Source: Erythrophleum ivorense (lineage: Eukaryota; Streptophyta; Magnoliopsida; Fabales; Fabaceae). Taken from it: DNA of 64,000 bases. Numbering within the stretch: position 1 is the first letter of the stretch; every line of letters starts with the position of its first letter. The notes beneath the pieces were generated by a model. The model searched no databases and was not told where the DNA came from. It was given only the letters and a program-made list of their open reading frames with translations. A program made the position numbers and the translations under genes. Of the stretch, positions 22,881 to 34,978 are shown in pieces. The DNA is taken from the NCBI GenBank assembly GCA_026724425.1, contig JAIUCV010000011.1:8143501-8207500 (forward strand), in the 5' to 3' direction.

Positions 22881-24540
22881 TTTTCTCTTATAAATACATT
22901 TTATTCAAATATTTAACCTTTTACATTTTCTATAGGCTAATCTAGCATAAGGCTTGTACATGCTAAATATTTACAACCCACTATCACCTAATTTTAAAGA
23001 GATTGTTAGCCAAGATAGTAAAATCATGCTTTGTGCCCTCGATGAATATAAAGATATTGTGGTCTCTTAGCATGCTCAAGTAGCATAACGCCTACTTAAG
23101 GTAACAATTCCAAAAGGAAAGTTGAAATAAAAATCTCATGGCTTTATAATAGGTAGGACACACATTGTAAAGGATGATAATGATGATCATGGCACCATTG
23201 ATATAACTAATTCATCCATATCCTTTGTAGGTGTCATATCTTCTTTCTACACCCTGACAAGAATGCAATAAGATTTTTAGGGTGTTAATCCATCTTGTTA
23301 TATGTTAGCATCACCATAACAAATTTCAAAGTATCTATCCCTTCTATTATATGCCAAAGCTGCCATAGTCTCACTCTGGAGCTACTAATACCTTTTACAC
23401 ACTAACATGCCAAAGATGCAATGTGGTTTTGGATCATTTATGACACTATTTTCTTATCCATATCCTTTAGCATTGAGTATAGCAATTAATTTTTTGAATA
23501 TAAGGGATCATTGCACAAATAATAACAATGTTTTATGACTATGATTTCCTTTACTTTAATCATCTTAATGGTATTTGAATTATTTATTGATTGCTAATGT
23601 AATCGACCTATAGCAAGAAGAAAAACAACAATAATAGTTGGTGTGTCAAGTATTAAAGTAGGAAATCAGTAAGTCATGAAGTGGAATAGAAAGCCATTAT
23701 TTTGATTAATAGATGTTTTATTTTGTCATGCTTGTAAATGTTTGAATATATTACTCTCAAACTTCAAGTGCAAATACAACTTATTTTAATTGGTTAATGG
23801 TTTGGGGTTTGAGCTTTTAGGGATATGGAATTTAAGTGTTGAAGTTTGGGTATAGGCTATATGGCTAGAATTAAAAATTGAAAAAAAAATTAGGCAAAGA
23901 CCCCCAAATATTTTGCCCAATTTTTTTTTTCAAAAAGGATGTCTAGGCTTACTACCTGGCAAGGCACCTAAAAAAATAAAAACAATTGTAGCATATACAG
24001 CAATTAAGAATAGAAGTGTAAGGTTTTCACATTTTTATTTTATTTTGCTATCATTTTTAGGTCAAAATATTACTTTGTATATAGCAAAATGAATCTAGAT
24101 TTTTTTAATTGTTTGAATCCCTCAGTTGTTCAAATGAGCAATCGAGGGAATTGAGAGGATCCATTTTCATAGCAAAGCAAATTACTTTATGAAAAAGTTT
24201 ATATTATTGTTCTATTTAGTTAAAAATATTTTTTACCTTGCAATAAATTTAAATAATAATCTTAGCAATCAATAATTCAGATCAAAATAATAAAAAACGG
24301 AAAAAAAGACTTGTGAATCCATTTGCTAAGCCCTCGAGTTAATATAGATGGATATAGACATATGTAATAGACTGTTTCCTAAGGGAGCCAGCCCATTTAT
24401 GAGTGACCAGTGATGAGTTGGAGTACACTAGACCAACCCGACCCATTTGACAGACAAGAGATCTTGACCATAAAGCGAGCATAGTGTCTTATAAAATCAT
24501 AAATCCTCCAAACACGGTGCTAGGTTTTGTCTGAATTTTT
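22881..24540. other. Intergenic; possible tail of the PMD-bearing element
   Basis: A Pro/Thr-rich reading near 23340-23420 would suit the C-terminus of PMD proteins but is too weak to call. From about 23.8 kb the sequence is AT-rich with no signal up to the ADP/ATP carrier promoter. Confidence 0.35.
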
Positions 24541-24809
24541 TTGTCACAGTTTGTGTCTCAAAATTGGAGATGATTAGGGAATTGGGTTGTGTACAATTTA
24601 AAGAACTTTATGGGTGGACTTCGGCACGTTGCGAGTCTACACGAAATCCACGTCTCCGTTCTCCGTCTTTTCGGCCCAATGCAGATTCTAATTTTGGTAA
24701 GAACATTATACCCAAGAAAGCAAATGTTGTTATTCAAGAGGAAGGCAAGGGCAAATGCGTCATTAAATAAAAACCCTAGTCTCTCGTGCAGCCACCATTT
24801 ATACACCAG
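24541..24809 (+). promoter_or_regulatory. Promoter of the ADP/ATP carrier gene: site II, telo-box, TATA
   Basis: GGCCCA at 24673-24678 is TGGGCC on the other strand, the site II core. AAACCCTAG at 24771-24779 is a telo-box. TTTATACA at 24798-24805 is a TATA-like element. Telo-box plus site II is a combination typical of plant nuclear genes for ribosomal and mitochondrial energy proteins, which fits the product. A pyrimidine-rich leader ('cttcttctccctcag') follows. Confidence 0.65.
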
Positions 24810-25830
24810 TCTCGTTTTCTTCTTCTCCCTCAGGAGGTGAGAAGGAGTCGGCGACCTTTTCAGGTTCTACTCTATCCAATTGATTTTTCTTGGTTTTATT
24901 CTCACTGCCTTGGAAATATGGGTATTTTATAATGTTGTTAGCTTAAGCTTATTATTCTTTTCCCGTTGAAGATCTGTGTTTTCTTTCATTTCTCTCCATG
25001 ACCTAACGCATATTTCGCTATGGACCATACGAGATTAGCGTGTTCATTCATTGTAAAGTAAAATGATACCGTTTTCTATGCTTAGTTGCAAATTGAATAG
25101 TCCAGTGTAGTACACGTAATTTCTTGAGTGGTATTTGATTTTTCTTGGCGTAGATCTTTCCTATTTCCTTCGAAGGAGCAAAGGTGTGGATCTGAGAGAT
25201 TAAGTCCTCTAAATTTTCATATTGGGACTACATACTTCTTTGTCGAACTTTGTCAAATGATTGCATGGGGCTTCAGTTTAGCTCACTGGGACTTTTGTTT
25301 GCCCCTCTCTTTTGTAGTTATGCGGAATCTATTGATAATGGGCTTGGTATATGCAGGATTGTCGTGCTACTAAAAGGAAATGTTTCTGTTGTTGCTAATT
25401 GTTATTTGGTCAGAAAGGAATTTTTATGCGGATGTAGCTTGAAGACGTGTAGATCATTATTGTATAGGACATTACCCACTTAAGTGTTGTACCCTTTTGA
25501 AGAAAGGGGCTGTTAGGGAATTTCAACTGTGTTTTGGATTTCTACTGGTTTATGCATTTCGTGGATGTGGTGAGGACAATGAAGTTTTTTTTTTTGGTGA
25601 AAGGACTATGAAGTTTTTTTATTTGTGATGTGCATCCCTATTCAATTAGAAACTCGAAATTTATTGCGAATGAGGCTGTATAGTAGCTGTAACAAGAAAG
25701 AACATTTATTTGTTTTCTTTCAAAACTTTTTATTTTTATTTTTTAAATAAATGAGTTTGTCATTGTGCTGTCATCAAATATATGATAATGTAGGGTTAAA
25801 TGTTCACAGGTCACCATTTAGATTGCAATC
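24810..25830 (+). other. 5'-UTR exon and 5'-UTR intron of the ADP/ATP carrier gene
   Basis: The leader exon ends at 24863 (CAG|GTTCTA). The intron runs 24864-25809 with acceptor 'ttcacag'. The second leader segment 25810-25830 joins directly to the ATG. The same layout is present in the inverted copy, which supports the boundaries. ORFs inside this region are not coding. Confidence 0.75.
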
Positions 25831-27997
25831 ATGGCCGATGGGTCACGGCATCCATCAGTAGTTCAGAAGATAGCTGGACAGTCTTATCTTGTGTCCAAGC
25901 TTTCTCCCAATTTTCATTCCAGAAATTATTCTACGACTGGCAGTTACTTAAATGGAGGTTTACAGCCTTCTTTGCAACTGGCATGCAATGTCAGTGGCAC
26001 GGCAGTTGTCCCGCCTATGTTGCCAATTACTGTGCAAGCTCCAGCTGAGAAAGGGGCAACTTCATTTTTAGTGGATTTCCTGATGGGAGGAGTGTCTGCC
26101 GCTGTGTCTAAGACAGCTGCTGCTCCAATTGAACGAGTCAAATTGCTTATTCAAAATCAGGATGAGATGATAAAAAGTGGTCGATTGTCTGAACCATACA
26201 AAGGAATAAGTGATTGTTTTGGCCGAACAGTGAAGGATGAAGGTGTCTTGTCTCTTTGGAGAGGAAACACCGCCAATGTTATCAGATACTTCCCTACTCA
26301 GGTTTTTTTTTTTTCTTTCAAGTATGAGCTGACACTGCTGTTATGTGCATTTCTACACCGATGATCCTAAAGTGTAATAGATATGACCATCTTATAAATT
26401 GTTCATGGAAGATATAAATTTGGTCCATGTTATTGTGTTGAAAACGGTATTCCTTCTAAAAGGAGATTTACTGTTTACTCATTTATATTGTTGTTGAGTG
26501 TTTTGTTTAGACAAGATATATTTGAGGATTAACTATTGTGGACTTTATGGCTGTATCAAGTGTTAACACATGAACACCAAAATTATCCCTATTTCCTCGT
26601 CTTAGTGAAGATGAATACTATTCTGTAGTCCCTAGTTGGTATCCAATTTTTTGATTTTAATGGTTACTTTGTCGACATTCTTGATTGGGCTCTTGTTACA
26701 TATTCAATTTTCTTTTTATTTCACACTTTAATATATAGATTTGCTGTGGTCTTTTAAGGGCAAAAAATTTGTTTAATAAATGCCCACTAAACAAAAATAG
26801 AAATTACATAGATTCATTTATTTGATTGTGATGTTCTTTTCTATATAAATGTACGTTCATTTGTGGTGTTGAATTATAGGTTCTGCATTTTCTTCGTATT
26901 ATTTCTGTGCAACTTATTTTCTATTATTAATTATTTATTTTGTCTATTCCAGGCACTTAACTTTGCTTTCAAGGATTATTTCAAGAGGCTTTTCAACTTT
27001 AAAAAAGACAAAGATGGGTACTGGAAGTGGTTTGCTGGTAATTTGGCCTCTGGTGGAGCTGCTGGGGCTTCCTCCCTCTTGTTTGTCTATTCTTTGGACT
27101 ATGCTCGAACTCGTTTGGCAAATGATGCAAAAGCTGCAAAGAAGGGTGGGCAGAGGCAGTTCAATGGCTTGATTGATGTTTACAGGAAAACCATGAGCTC
27201 TGATGGTATTGCTGGTCTTTACCGTGGATTCAATATCTCGTGTGTTGGAATCATAGTGTATCGGGGTCTTTACTTTGGAATGTATGACTCTCTGAAACCA
27301 GTGGTTTTGATTGGTGGCTTGCAGGTATGTACACAATCTGAATTTGTGATTTGGTATTTTGCAGAATTCACTCATCTTTCTTCATCTATGTTCCCCTTGG
27401 ATATAATTTTCTTTGCATTTTATACGGATAAGTTAGTTGAAATGCCTTGCTTTGGCTACACCTACCCGGTTGCATTTTTTATTTTTCAGTGGCCTGTTCT
27501 TGAATTTTACCGTTGAGTCCAAATTATGATGTGCTTCTGACAGTTTTAAAAGGGATGCAATTTGCTGTTGCCGCCATTCTTACTCAACACTGAATATGCT
27601 TCTTGTAGCTATTGCAAATGTTGACTCTGTTCACCAATTTTTCTCAAAAATGATTTTTGTTTATGCTTGCTTACACATGCATCACTTTTGTTGGCAGGAT
27701 AGTTTCTTTGCTAGTTTCTTTCTGGGATGGGCGATCACAATAGGTGCCGGTTTGGCTTCTTACCCAATTGACACAGTGCGTAGAAGGATGATGATGACTT
27801 CTGGAGAAGCTGTGAAATACAACAGCTCTCTGGATGCATTCAAGACAATCATCAAGAATGAGGGTACCAAGTCACTCTTTAAAGGTGCTGGTGCAAACAT
27901 TTTACGCGCTGTTGCAGGTGCTGGTGTGCTTGCTGGTTATGACAAACTCCAGCTCGTCCTCTTTGGAAAGAAATACGGTTCTGGTGGCGGTGGTTAA
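25831..27997 (+). CDS. AAC: Mitochondrial ADP/ATP carrier (adenine nucleotide translocator)
   Basis: Coding exons are 25831-26301, 26953-27324 and 27698-27997, all with GT...AG introns in phase 0, giving 380 residues (plant AACs are about 380). The protein exchanges cytosolic ADP for matrix ATP across the inner mitochondrial membrane. Residues 1 to about 74 form the variable, plant-specific N-terminal extension. The carrier core follows with three repeats, each with its signature: 'APIERVK' (repeat 1), 'SLDYARTR' (repeat 2) and 'PIDTVRRR' (repeat 3), the last running into RRRMMM, the diagnostic motif of ADP/ATP carriers. The C-terminus is Gly-rich. The ATG is chosen because MADG... begins both gene copies and sits 21 bases after the leader intron. 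A reading frame continues past each exon into the intron but is clearly not coding. This is a housekeeping gene; the promoter carries a telo-box and site II. Confidence 0.96.
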
Positions 27998-29349
27998 GAC
28001 ACTGATAATGATGAAAACTATTACATGGGACAGTTATGTTGGTCCCTTTTGAATGGAATAATTTTGGATATGAAAGATAGTGGTTGAGTTTTCCTAAAAT
28101 TTGCAGACTTGATATTTAGATAATAGTATTGCAAACTTGTAATTTTAATTGTTTGTTATATGGAGCTCTCAAGCCGTGTAGTTTCCAGCCCGCTTTTGTC
28201 AAAATAATTAAAAACTGGTGTCTTACTCGGTTAAGTTTGGTTGGGTTGTGCTTGTCTCTTATGAAAATTTTATTTTATTTTCTCCTTCACGTCTATTGGT
28301 CATTAGTTTGAGTGAATGGTTATAAATTCAATTGTCTGGTCGACATTCCTTAGGTAGAAGATATTTTTAATTAATATCTGCTATATCCTGGGAGCATTTT
28401 TATTTATAGCATATCACATAATTGATGTTTCAAAAAATGTTTTTTATATATTACATTTTTTTATCTGATAGTGAGCACTTGTACATATGTAATGCCATAA
28501 TTGAGCTCCTAGTTGATTGCCGTGAGCCAAGATAAACATATGCAATAATGCCATACCTGGGACTGGTGTTACTGCTGGATCAGTGGTCATCCCGCCTCTT
28601 GCAACTGCAGCGGCAGTGCCTGTGTCCGCACGTCTTGCTCTCCAAGCTAGCTGCTCATAAAGAAGCATTTCTGTCGACACGCATGGGCAAAATGAGGTTT
28701 GAAGTCGAGGATCATCATTATGTGGTCACCCACGAATGTCGTATCATACTCTCGCACGAATATGCTGGCTTTTTATACTTTTGGAATTTTGGCTATCTAT
28801 TTTTTTATTTTAATTTTTTTACATGGTAAAAATAAGATGAAGATAGTTTTTCAATATTATATAGTCAAAAATTTGTTTTCATCGTATTTCTTGTTTCTTT
28901 CAAAATAAAAAAAGCCAGAATTAACAAAAAAAAACATATGAAGGATCAGTGCTGTGCGGGATGCGCAGCGCGCAATCCAAATTCCTCCCCCACCTTGCAA
29001 GGGCTAAATCTGACAGGATCAAATTGCGTAGATGCTGGGCTCAAGGGTTCAACCAGAAGAGCACCGCTTTCAATTAAAATAGTGCTACATTTGAGCTCAT
29101 AGATGGAGATGGAGTAGTAAGGAAGATATATTAATATTTAATAATATTGGAAATCTGGAAAAATATCTGGGTCCCCTGGGAGTTTTTGACGTCTTTTTGC
29201 TCATGTCCTGGTGTAACACAACCGACAAGAAGGGAGATTAGATAGTGTAAACTGGATGTCAATATCCTTAAAATTAATGTTGATAGGGATCACTTCAATG
29301 ATGGGAAAGGATTGAAGATTTTATCCCTATCTCTCATCTCCAAGCAATT
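27998..29349. other. 3' flank of AAC and intergenic DNA
   Basis: The 3' UTR of the carrier gene probably extends to about 28.1-28.3 kb; no single poly(A) signal stands out. After that come a GC-richer patch at 28545-28690 (separate entry) and another around 28945-29070 without a recognised feature. The 'gcaatt' at 29344-29349 abuts the chromovirus. Confidence 0.45.
28545..28690 (-). other. GC-rich patch with an unrecognised reading frame
   Basis: In an AT-rich surround, the - strand reads MSTEMLLYEQLAWRARRADT followed by an Ala/Thr/Val-rich stretch and 'DPAVTPVPGM', then runs into a low-complexity tail to 28444. The composition looks more like coding sequence than its neighbours, but only about 45 residues are plausible and I do not recognise the family. 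It could be an exon fragment carried in by a transposon. Confidence 0.25.
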
Positions 29350-29812
29350 TGACACGGCGTCCAATGGAAGAAGATTCTGTAAGCTTTTGGAATCTTCCAC
29401 ACAACTCTTCATATAAATATTCATGTAAAATCTAGATAATTCTTAGAATATTTTTAGAGTATTCTAAGTAGTTTTGTAAATATCTAAATTCTTGTAAATA
29501 TCCTAGATGTTTTTAGAGAGTGATTATGGACAGTTAGATTGAATTGATCTCTACTGCCCATTGAGAAGGTGAAAGACTATAAATACCCCCAAAGTGTCAA
29601 AGGGGAAGACACTTCAGTTTGTACTCTCATTCTTGCAATACACAAAGCATTCTTTAAGCTCTCTTATCTAAGTTCTCTCCTCTCAACTTTCTAACTAGCT
29701 TCCTCTTTTGATCAAGTCTCCTTGTGGGATCTAAGGGAAAAAGGCTTACTTAGGTACTAGTTGATTGTATCTAAGTGTTGCATGGTTGGTTAGAAAATCC
29801 AAGTCCGTGACA
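29350..29812 (+). repeat. 5' LTR of the chromovirus
   Basis: 463 bp, TGACAC...GTGACA. A TATA box 'tataaata' lies at 29578-29585, followed by a leader-like 'acacttcagtttgtactctc' shared with the 3' LTR. Confidence 0.92.
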
Positions 29813-29814
29813 GT

Positions 29815-29831
29815 TCGTATCAAAGCCCAAG
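29815..29831 (+). other. Primer binding site, initiator-Met tRNA type
   Basis: 'tcgtatcaaagcccaag' lies three bases inside the 5' LTR end. It resembles the usual plant TGGTATCAGAGC sequence complementary to the 3' end of tRNA-iMet, with mismatches from age. Confidence 0.7.
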
Positions 29832-29840
29832 TTCATCTCT

Positions 29841-31060
29841 TTGGGAGAAGCTCTTGTTAACGTGGAGATGGCAAATGAGACTACTCACGTTCATGGTATG
29901 GAACAAGAGATGGTCTCAAAGAAGAAAGGAAGCAAGTCAAGGTTTAGGGAATCATCTAGGGTGGAGGACCTAAGGGATTTCGACACAAGGTTCGTGAGGA
30001 TGAAGATCGCGGTTGTTGAAAGTCAAGACAAGTTCAAGGAGATTGATGCTCGAATGAAGGAGCATGATGCTTGCATCGAGGAGCTCGAAAGGGGGAATGA
30101 AGAGCTTCGCGGGCAAATGCAAAGAGCCTTGAACGAGGTAACGGAGCAACTTACACGGTCAGGTGAGGCCATGCATAACTTCCTCCTCAATGAATTTACT
30201 TCTCTTAAGAATGAGAATGCTACTCCTAAGGAGGAACTTTAAAGGGTATTGAGGGAGTTTGGGAAACTGAAGAGTGAGGTGACTTTGGTAAAGATGGTGG
30301 TTGCTAAGGATGGGGGAGCTTCTGCCTCTACTCTAACTCCCACCCCTTCGAGGGTGGATGTTCCTAAACCCAAGGCATACAAAGAGAAAAGGAACGCGAA
30401 GGAGATCGACAACTTCCTATGGAGTATGGAGCAATACTTTCGTGCACTAGGCATCATGGAGGATGCCAAGAAGATTGATAGCACATCTCTCTTTCTGGAG
30501 GACACTGCTATGTTGCGGTGGAGGAGGAGACATAGTGATATTGGGAGAGGCACTTGCACCATTGATACATGAGATGAGTTCAAGAAGGAGCTCAAGAAAC
30601 AATTCTATCCTGAGCATGCTGAAAGATGCGAGAGCAAGGTTGAGGCATCTCACACAAAAAGGGAGTATTCGAGATTACGTGAAGGAGTTATCTGAGATGC
30701 TCTTGGAGATCCCCGACTATCTTGACTCTGAGGCATTCTTTGCCTTCATTGATGGATTACAACTATGGGCCAAGTTGGAGTTAAAGCGACATGATGCAAA
30801 AGACCTTGCCACCGCCATGTCCATTGTTGAATCCTTCATTAAATTTTAAAAGCCAGACAAAGGCAAGGCCAAGATGGACAAGCATAAAGGTGGGAGAGAA
30901 GGCAAACAAGGCAAGGATAATGCTTTCAAGTCTTTCAAGCCTAAGGAAAAGGGTCTAAAGAGCAAGAAGAATGGTGAAAGGTCACCACCAAAGTGTTTCC
31001 TTTGTGAAGGTCCTCATTTGGTTTAAGATTGCCCTAAGAAGAGCAAGCTCTCTGTATTGA
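29841..31060 (+). pseudogene. Chromovirus gag region
   Basis: Fragments in different frames make up a gag: a charged, coiled-coil-like N-terminus (29841-30242), a middle part with the retrotransposon gag domain (about 30355-30849), a Lys-rich linker and a CX2CX3HX4C zinc knuckle (30994-31035, 'CFLCEGPHLV' then DC). The knuckle is split by a stop between V and D. At least one frameshift (near 30463-30572) and several stops are present. Confidence 0.85.
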
Positions 31061-31095
31061 TCGAAGAGAAAAAAGTATAACATCAACAAAGGGAA

Positions 31096-34000
31096 GTGGG
31101 CTCTTTGCAAGTCCTTAATGCCATTAAAGCCAAGGTGGAAGTGCCCAAGACCGAGAAGAAATGGTGTTTGTTCGTACAAACTAAGGTCAGTGGTGATGAA
31201 GTTCAAGCCTTGGTGGATACTAGTGCCACAAACAACTTCCTAGAGTGGAAGGAGGCAAACTGGTCGGGGATCAAGTACGAGCAAAAATTGAGATGGCTTA
31301 AGGTTATGAGCTCTCCTCCGAAGATGATCCGTGGTGTAGCCTATAACGTCAAGGTTTGCCTAGGTGAGTGGACCGGCCTGGTTGACTTTACTGTTGTCCC
31401 CATAGATGATTATCCTGTTATACTGGGCATATACTTCATGGATAAGGTAAAGGCTGTGCCAATTCCCTTTACCGACACTATGTGCATTCTAGAAGAGAGG
31501 AATTTACTCATGGTGCCTTTGACACAAGGTGAGAGAGTCAAGCTAGATCCTTATCTACCATACAACTTTGCAAGAGATTTAAAAAGGCACAACCTACATA
31601 TTTGGTGGCGTTCAAGGAAGAAACGAGGAGTAATACCTTTAAGTTACCCAAAGAGGTCCAAAGTATACTAGAGGAGTTCAAACATGTCATGCCCACAGAG
31701 TTGCCGAAGAAGCTACCTCCAAAAAGGGAGGTGGATCATAAGATTGAGTTGAAACCTGGTGCAACGCCCCTTGTTGCTGTGCCATATAAGATGGTGTCTC
31801 CTAAATTAGAGGAGCTAAGGAGGCAATTGAAGGAGTTATTGGATGCTGGGTATATCCAACCATTGAAGGCTCCATATGGTGCTCCGATGCTATTTCAGAA
31901 TAAGCATAATGGGTCACTTCAAATGTCCATGGACTACCGAGCCCTAAACAAGATTATTGTGAAGAACAAGTATCTCATCCCACTTATTGCCGACTTGTTC
32001 GATCAACTTGGAGATGCGAGGTGGTTCTCCAAGCTTGACTTGAGGTCCGGATAGTACCAAGTTTGCATTGTCGAAGGAGATGAGCTAAAGACTACATGTG
32101 TCACTCACTATGGCTCTTTTGAGTTTCGTGTCATACCATTTGGACTCACCAATGCACCTGCCATATTTTACACCCTGATGAACAAGGTATTTCAACCTTT
32201 CCTAAATCATTTTGTGGTGGTATACTTGGATGACATAGTTATTTATAGCAAGACCCTAGAGGAGCATGTTCAACACCATCGTCAAGTCTTTAAGGTCTTG
32301 CAATATAATGAATTATACGTGAAAAAGGAAAAGTGCTCATTTACCCAAGAAGAAGTGGTGTTCTTAGGGCACATTGTTGGCAAGGGACAACTGAAGATGG
32401 ATGAGTCCAAGGTTCGAGCAATACAAGACTGGGAGCCTCCCAAGTGAATCATCAAGCTGAGATCATTCTTTAGTTTAGTGAACTATTATAGACGATTCAT
32501 CCGTGGCTACTCTTTTTTTGCTACCCCATTAATGGACCTACTAAAGAAAAATCGTTCTTGGAAATGGGATAGAAAGTGTCAAGAGGCCTTCGAGAAGTTG
32601 AAGCATGTTATAATTAAGCAACTTACGTTGGTGTTGCCTGATCACACTAAGAGTTTCGAGGTGCACACTGATGCATCCAACTTTGTTATTGGGGGTATGT
32701 TGATGCAAGAGGGACACTCTATAGCCTATAAAAGTAGAAAGTTAAATGATACTGAAAGGTAGTACACCGTGCAAGAGAAGGAAATGACCACCGTGGTACA
32801 TTGTCTAAGAACATGGAGGCATTATCTGTTAGGGTCAAAGTTCTTGGTGAAGACCAATAATATGCCAACAAGCTACTTCCTCAACTAAAAGAAGTTGACA
32901 CCGAAGTAAGTTGGATGGCAAGACTTCTTGGTTGAGTTTGATTTTATGATGGAGCACAAGTCAGGAAAGGCAAACTTGGTGGCTGACGTCGAGTAGGAAA
33001 GCTGAACTTGCTACCTTGACTCAACCTAGCTTTCCCTTAGTAGAGTGAATCAAGAAGGGTGTAGAGAAGGATCCATAAGCCAGAAACTTAGTAGAGCTTG
33101 CGAAGGGAGGCAAGACAACAAAGTTCTGGCTGGAAGAAGAGTTACTTAGCACCAAAGGAGGATGCTTGTATGTGCCGAGGTGGGATGGTTTGAAAAAGAA
33201 AATCTTAAAAGAGTATTATGATTCATTGTGGGCTGGTCACCCAAGTATGCATCGCACGATGGCACTTGTGGAATGAGGATACTATTAGCCTCAACTACGT
33301 AACGATGTAAAGTTGTATGTGAGGACTTGTCTTGTGTGCCAACAAGATAAGGGGGAGCAAAATCGACCTATCAGATTATCAGAGCCATTACCTATCCTTA
33401 AGCGACCATGGGAGATTATCTCGATGGATTTTATCGTTAGCTTGCCAAAGGTGGATGGCTTTGGCAACATCATGGTTGTAGTCAATCGATTTAGCAAGTA
33501 TGAAGTATTCATCCCCGTACCGACAAAGTATAACACTGAAGACGTAGCAAGGTTGTTCTTTAAGCGCGTGGTGAAGTATTAGGGCATTCCAAAATCGATT
33601 GTGAGTGATCAAGATACTCGATTCATTGGGAGATTTTTAACTAAGCTGTTCAAGCTACTTGGCTCTGAACTGAACTTTTCTACTAGCTTTCACCCTCAAA
33701 CTGATGGGCAAACTAAAAATGTGAATGCCTTGTTGCAGCTATACTTGAGGCACTTTGTGAGTGCCAATCAATGAGATTAGGTCAAGTTGCTAGATGTGGC
33801 TCAATTCTCATATAACCTTCAAGGAAGTGAGTCAACTGAGGCAAGTCCGTTTGAGCTAGCCACTGGGCAACAACTACTGACTCCCCAAATGTTGGCTAAG
33901 AAATATTTTGGGAAGAGTCCAAGTGCCTTCTTCTTTGCCAAGGAGCATAAGGAGAAAGTTGAGATGGCTAAGGCCTATCTAACCAAGATTGCCAAGAAGA

Positions 34001-34500
34001 TGAAGAAGTGGGCCGACAAGAAGAGGAGGCACATGGAATATGAGGAAGAAAACTTAGTCATGGTGAAACTCCTCCCTCACACTCTTCGCTCATATGGGAA
34101 AGTACACAAAGGGTTGTTAAGGAGATATGAAGGGCCTTTCCCAATTGAGAAGAGGGTTGGCAAGCTCACATACTGAGTTACCTTGCCACCCTACATTAAG
34201 GCACACCCCATCTTCCACGTGAGCTTCTTAAAACAGCATCATGCTAATAAGGAGGATGAGGGTAGAAATGAATCCAAGAGAGCTTTCACTGCTATCACCA
34301 CAACACATGAACAAGAGACCCAAGAGATCTTAACGCATCGAGTCATTTCAAGGAAGAGTACTCATCTGAGCTATATAGAGTACTTGGTGCGTTAGAAGGG
34401 CTTGCTTGATAGTGAGGCAAGTTAGGAGCACGAGTTGTCTTTATACAAGGACAAAGAATTGGTTCAACAATACAAAGGCGCGATGAAGGCGTCGCAGAAT
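31096..34500 (+). pseudogene. Chromovirus pol region (protease, RT, RNase H, integrase, chromodomain)
   Basis: The protease shows 'ALVDTSATNNFL' (about 31207), where the usual active-site DTG is DTS. The RT has its N-terminal part at 31602-32054 and the catalytic 'YLDD' at 32223-32234. RNase H follows with 'HTDASNF' (about 32664). The integrase has the zinc-binding 'CLVCQQDK' (about 33327), a D-containing 'MDFIVSLPKVDG' (about 33425), 'SDQDTRF' and 'FHPQTDGQTK'. The C-terminal 'HPIFHVSFLK' (about 34204) leads into a chromodomain-like segment with 'YIEYLVR' (about 34372) whose conserved Trp codons are now stops. At least ten stops and several frame changes prevent expression. Confidence 0.9.
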
Positions 34501-34501
34501 T

Positions 34502-34514
34502 AGGTGGGGAAGAA
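34502..34514 (+). other. Polypurine tract of the chromovirus
   Basis: 'aggtggggaagaa' immediately precedes the 3' LTR; it is all purine except one T. Confidence 0.75.
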
Positions 34515-34978
34515 TGACACGGGCGTGCAATGAAAGAAGATCCTGAAAACTTCTAGAATCTTCCACACAACTTTCCATACAAATATTTATGTAAAATCTA
34601 GATAATTCTTAAGAGACTTCTAAAGTATTTTAGGTAGTTTTGTAAATATCTAGATCCCTGTAAATATCCTAGATGTTTCTAGAGAGTGATTATAGACTGT
34701 TAGATTAAATTGATCTCCACTGTCCATTGAGGAGGTAGAAGGCTATAAATACCCCCAAGGTGCCAAGGGAGAAGACACTTCAGTTTGTACTCTCATTCTT
34801 GCAATACACAGAGCATTCTCCAAGCTCTCTTGTCTAAGTTCTCTCCTCTCAACTTTCTGACTAGCTTCCTCTTTTGATCAAGCTTCCTAGTGGGGTCTAA
34901 GAGAAAAAGACTGACTTAGGTACTAACTAGGTGTATCTAAGTGCCGCATAGTTGGTTGAAAAATTCAAGTCTGTGACA
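34515..34978 (+). repeat. 3' LTR of the chromovirus
   Basis: 464 bp, collinear with the 5' LTR; same TATA box and leader landmarks. Confidence 0.92.

Larger units (their letters stand above)
29350..34978 (+). mobile_element. Full-length, inactivated Ty3/gypsy chromovirus
   Basis: The element has two LTRs (29350-29812 and 34515-34978), a primer binding site, a polypurine tract and a gag-protease-RT-RNase H-integrase-chromodomain order between them. The flanks share AATT (29346-29349 and 34979-34982) as a probable short target duplication. The integrase-before-chromodomain order marks the Ty3/gypsy chromovirus branch; the lineage within it is not assigned. The coding region is interrupted by many stops and several frameshifts, so no product can be made. 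The two LTRs differ at about 60 of 463 positions by eye count, mostly transitions, so this is an old insertion. Confidence 0.95.

Noticed and set aside
24558..24840. Overlapping ORFs on both strands before the ADP/ATP carrier
   Set aside because: They cover the promoter and 5'-UTR exon; no protein similarity was seen and they do not continue into any exon.
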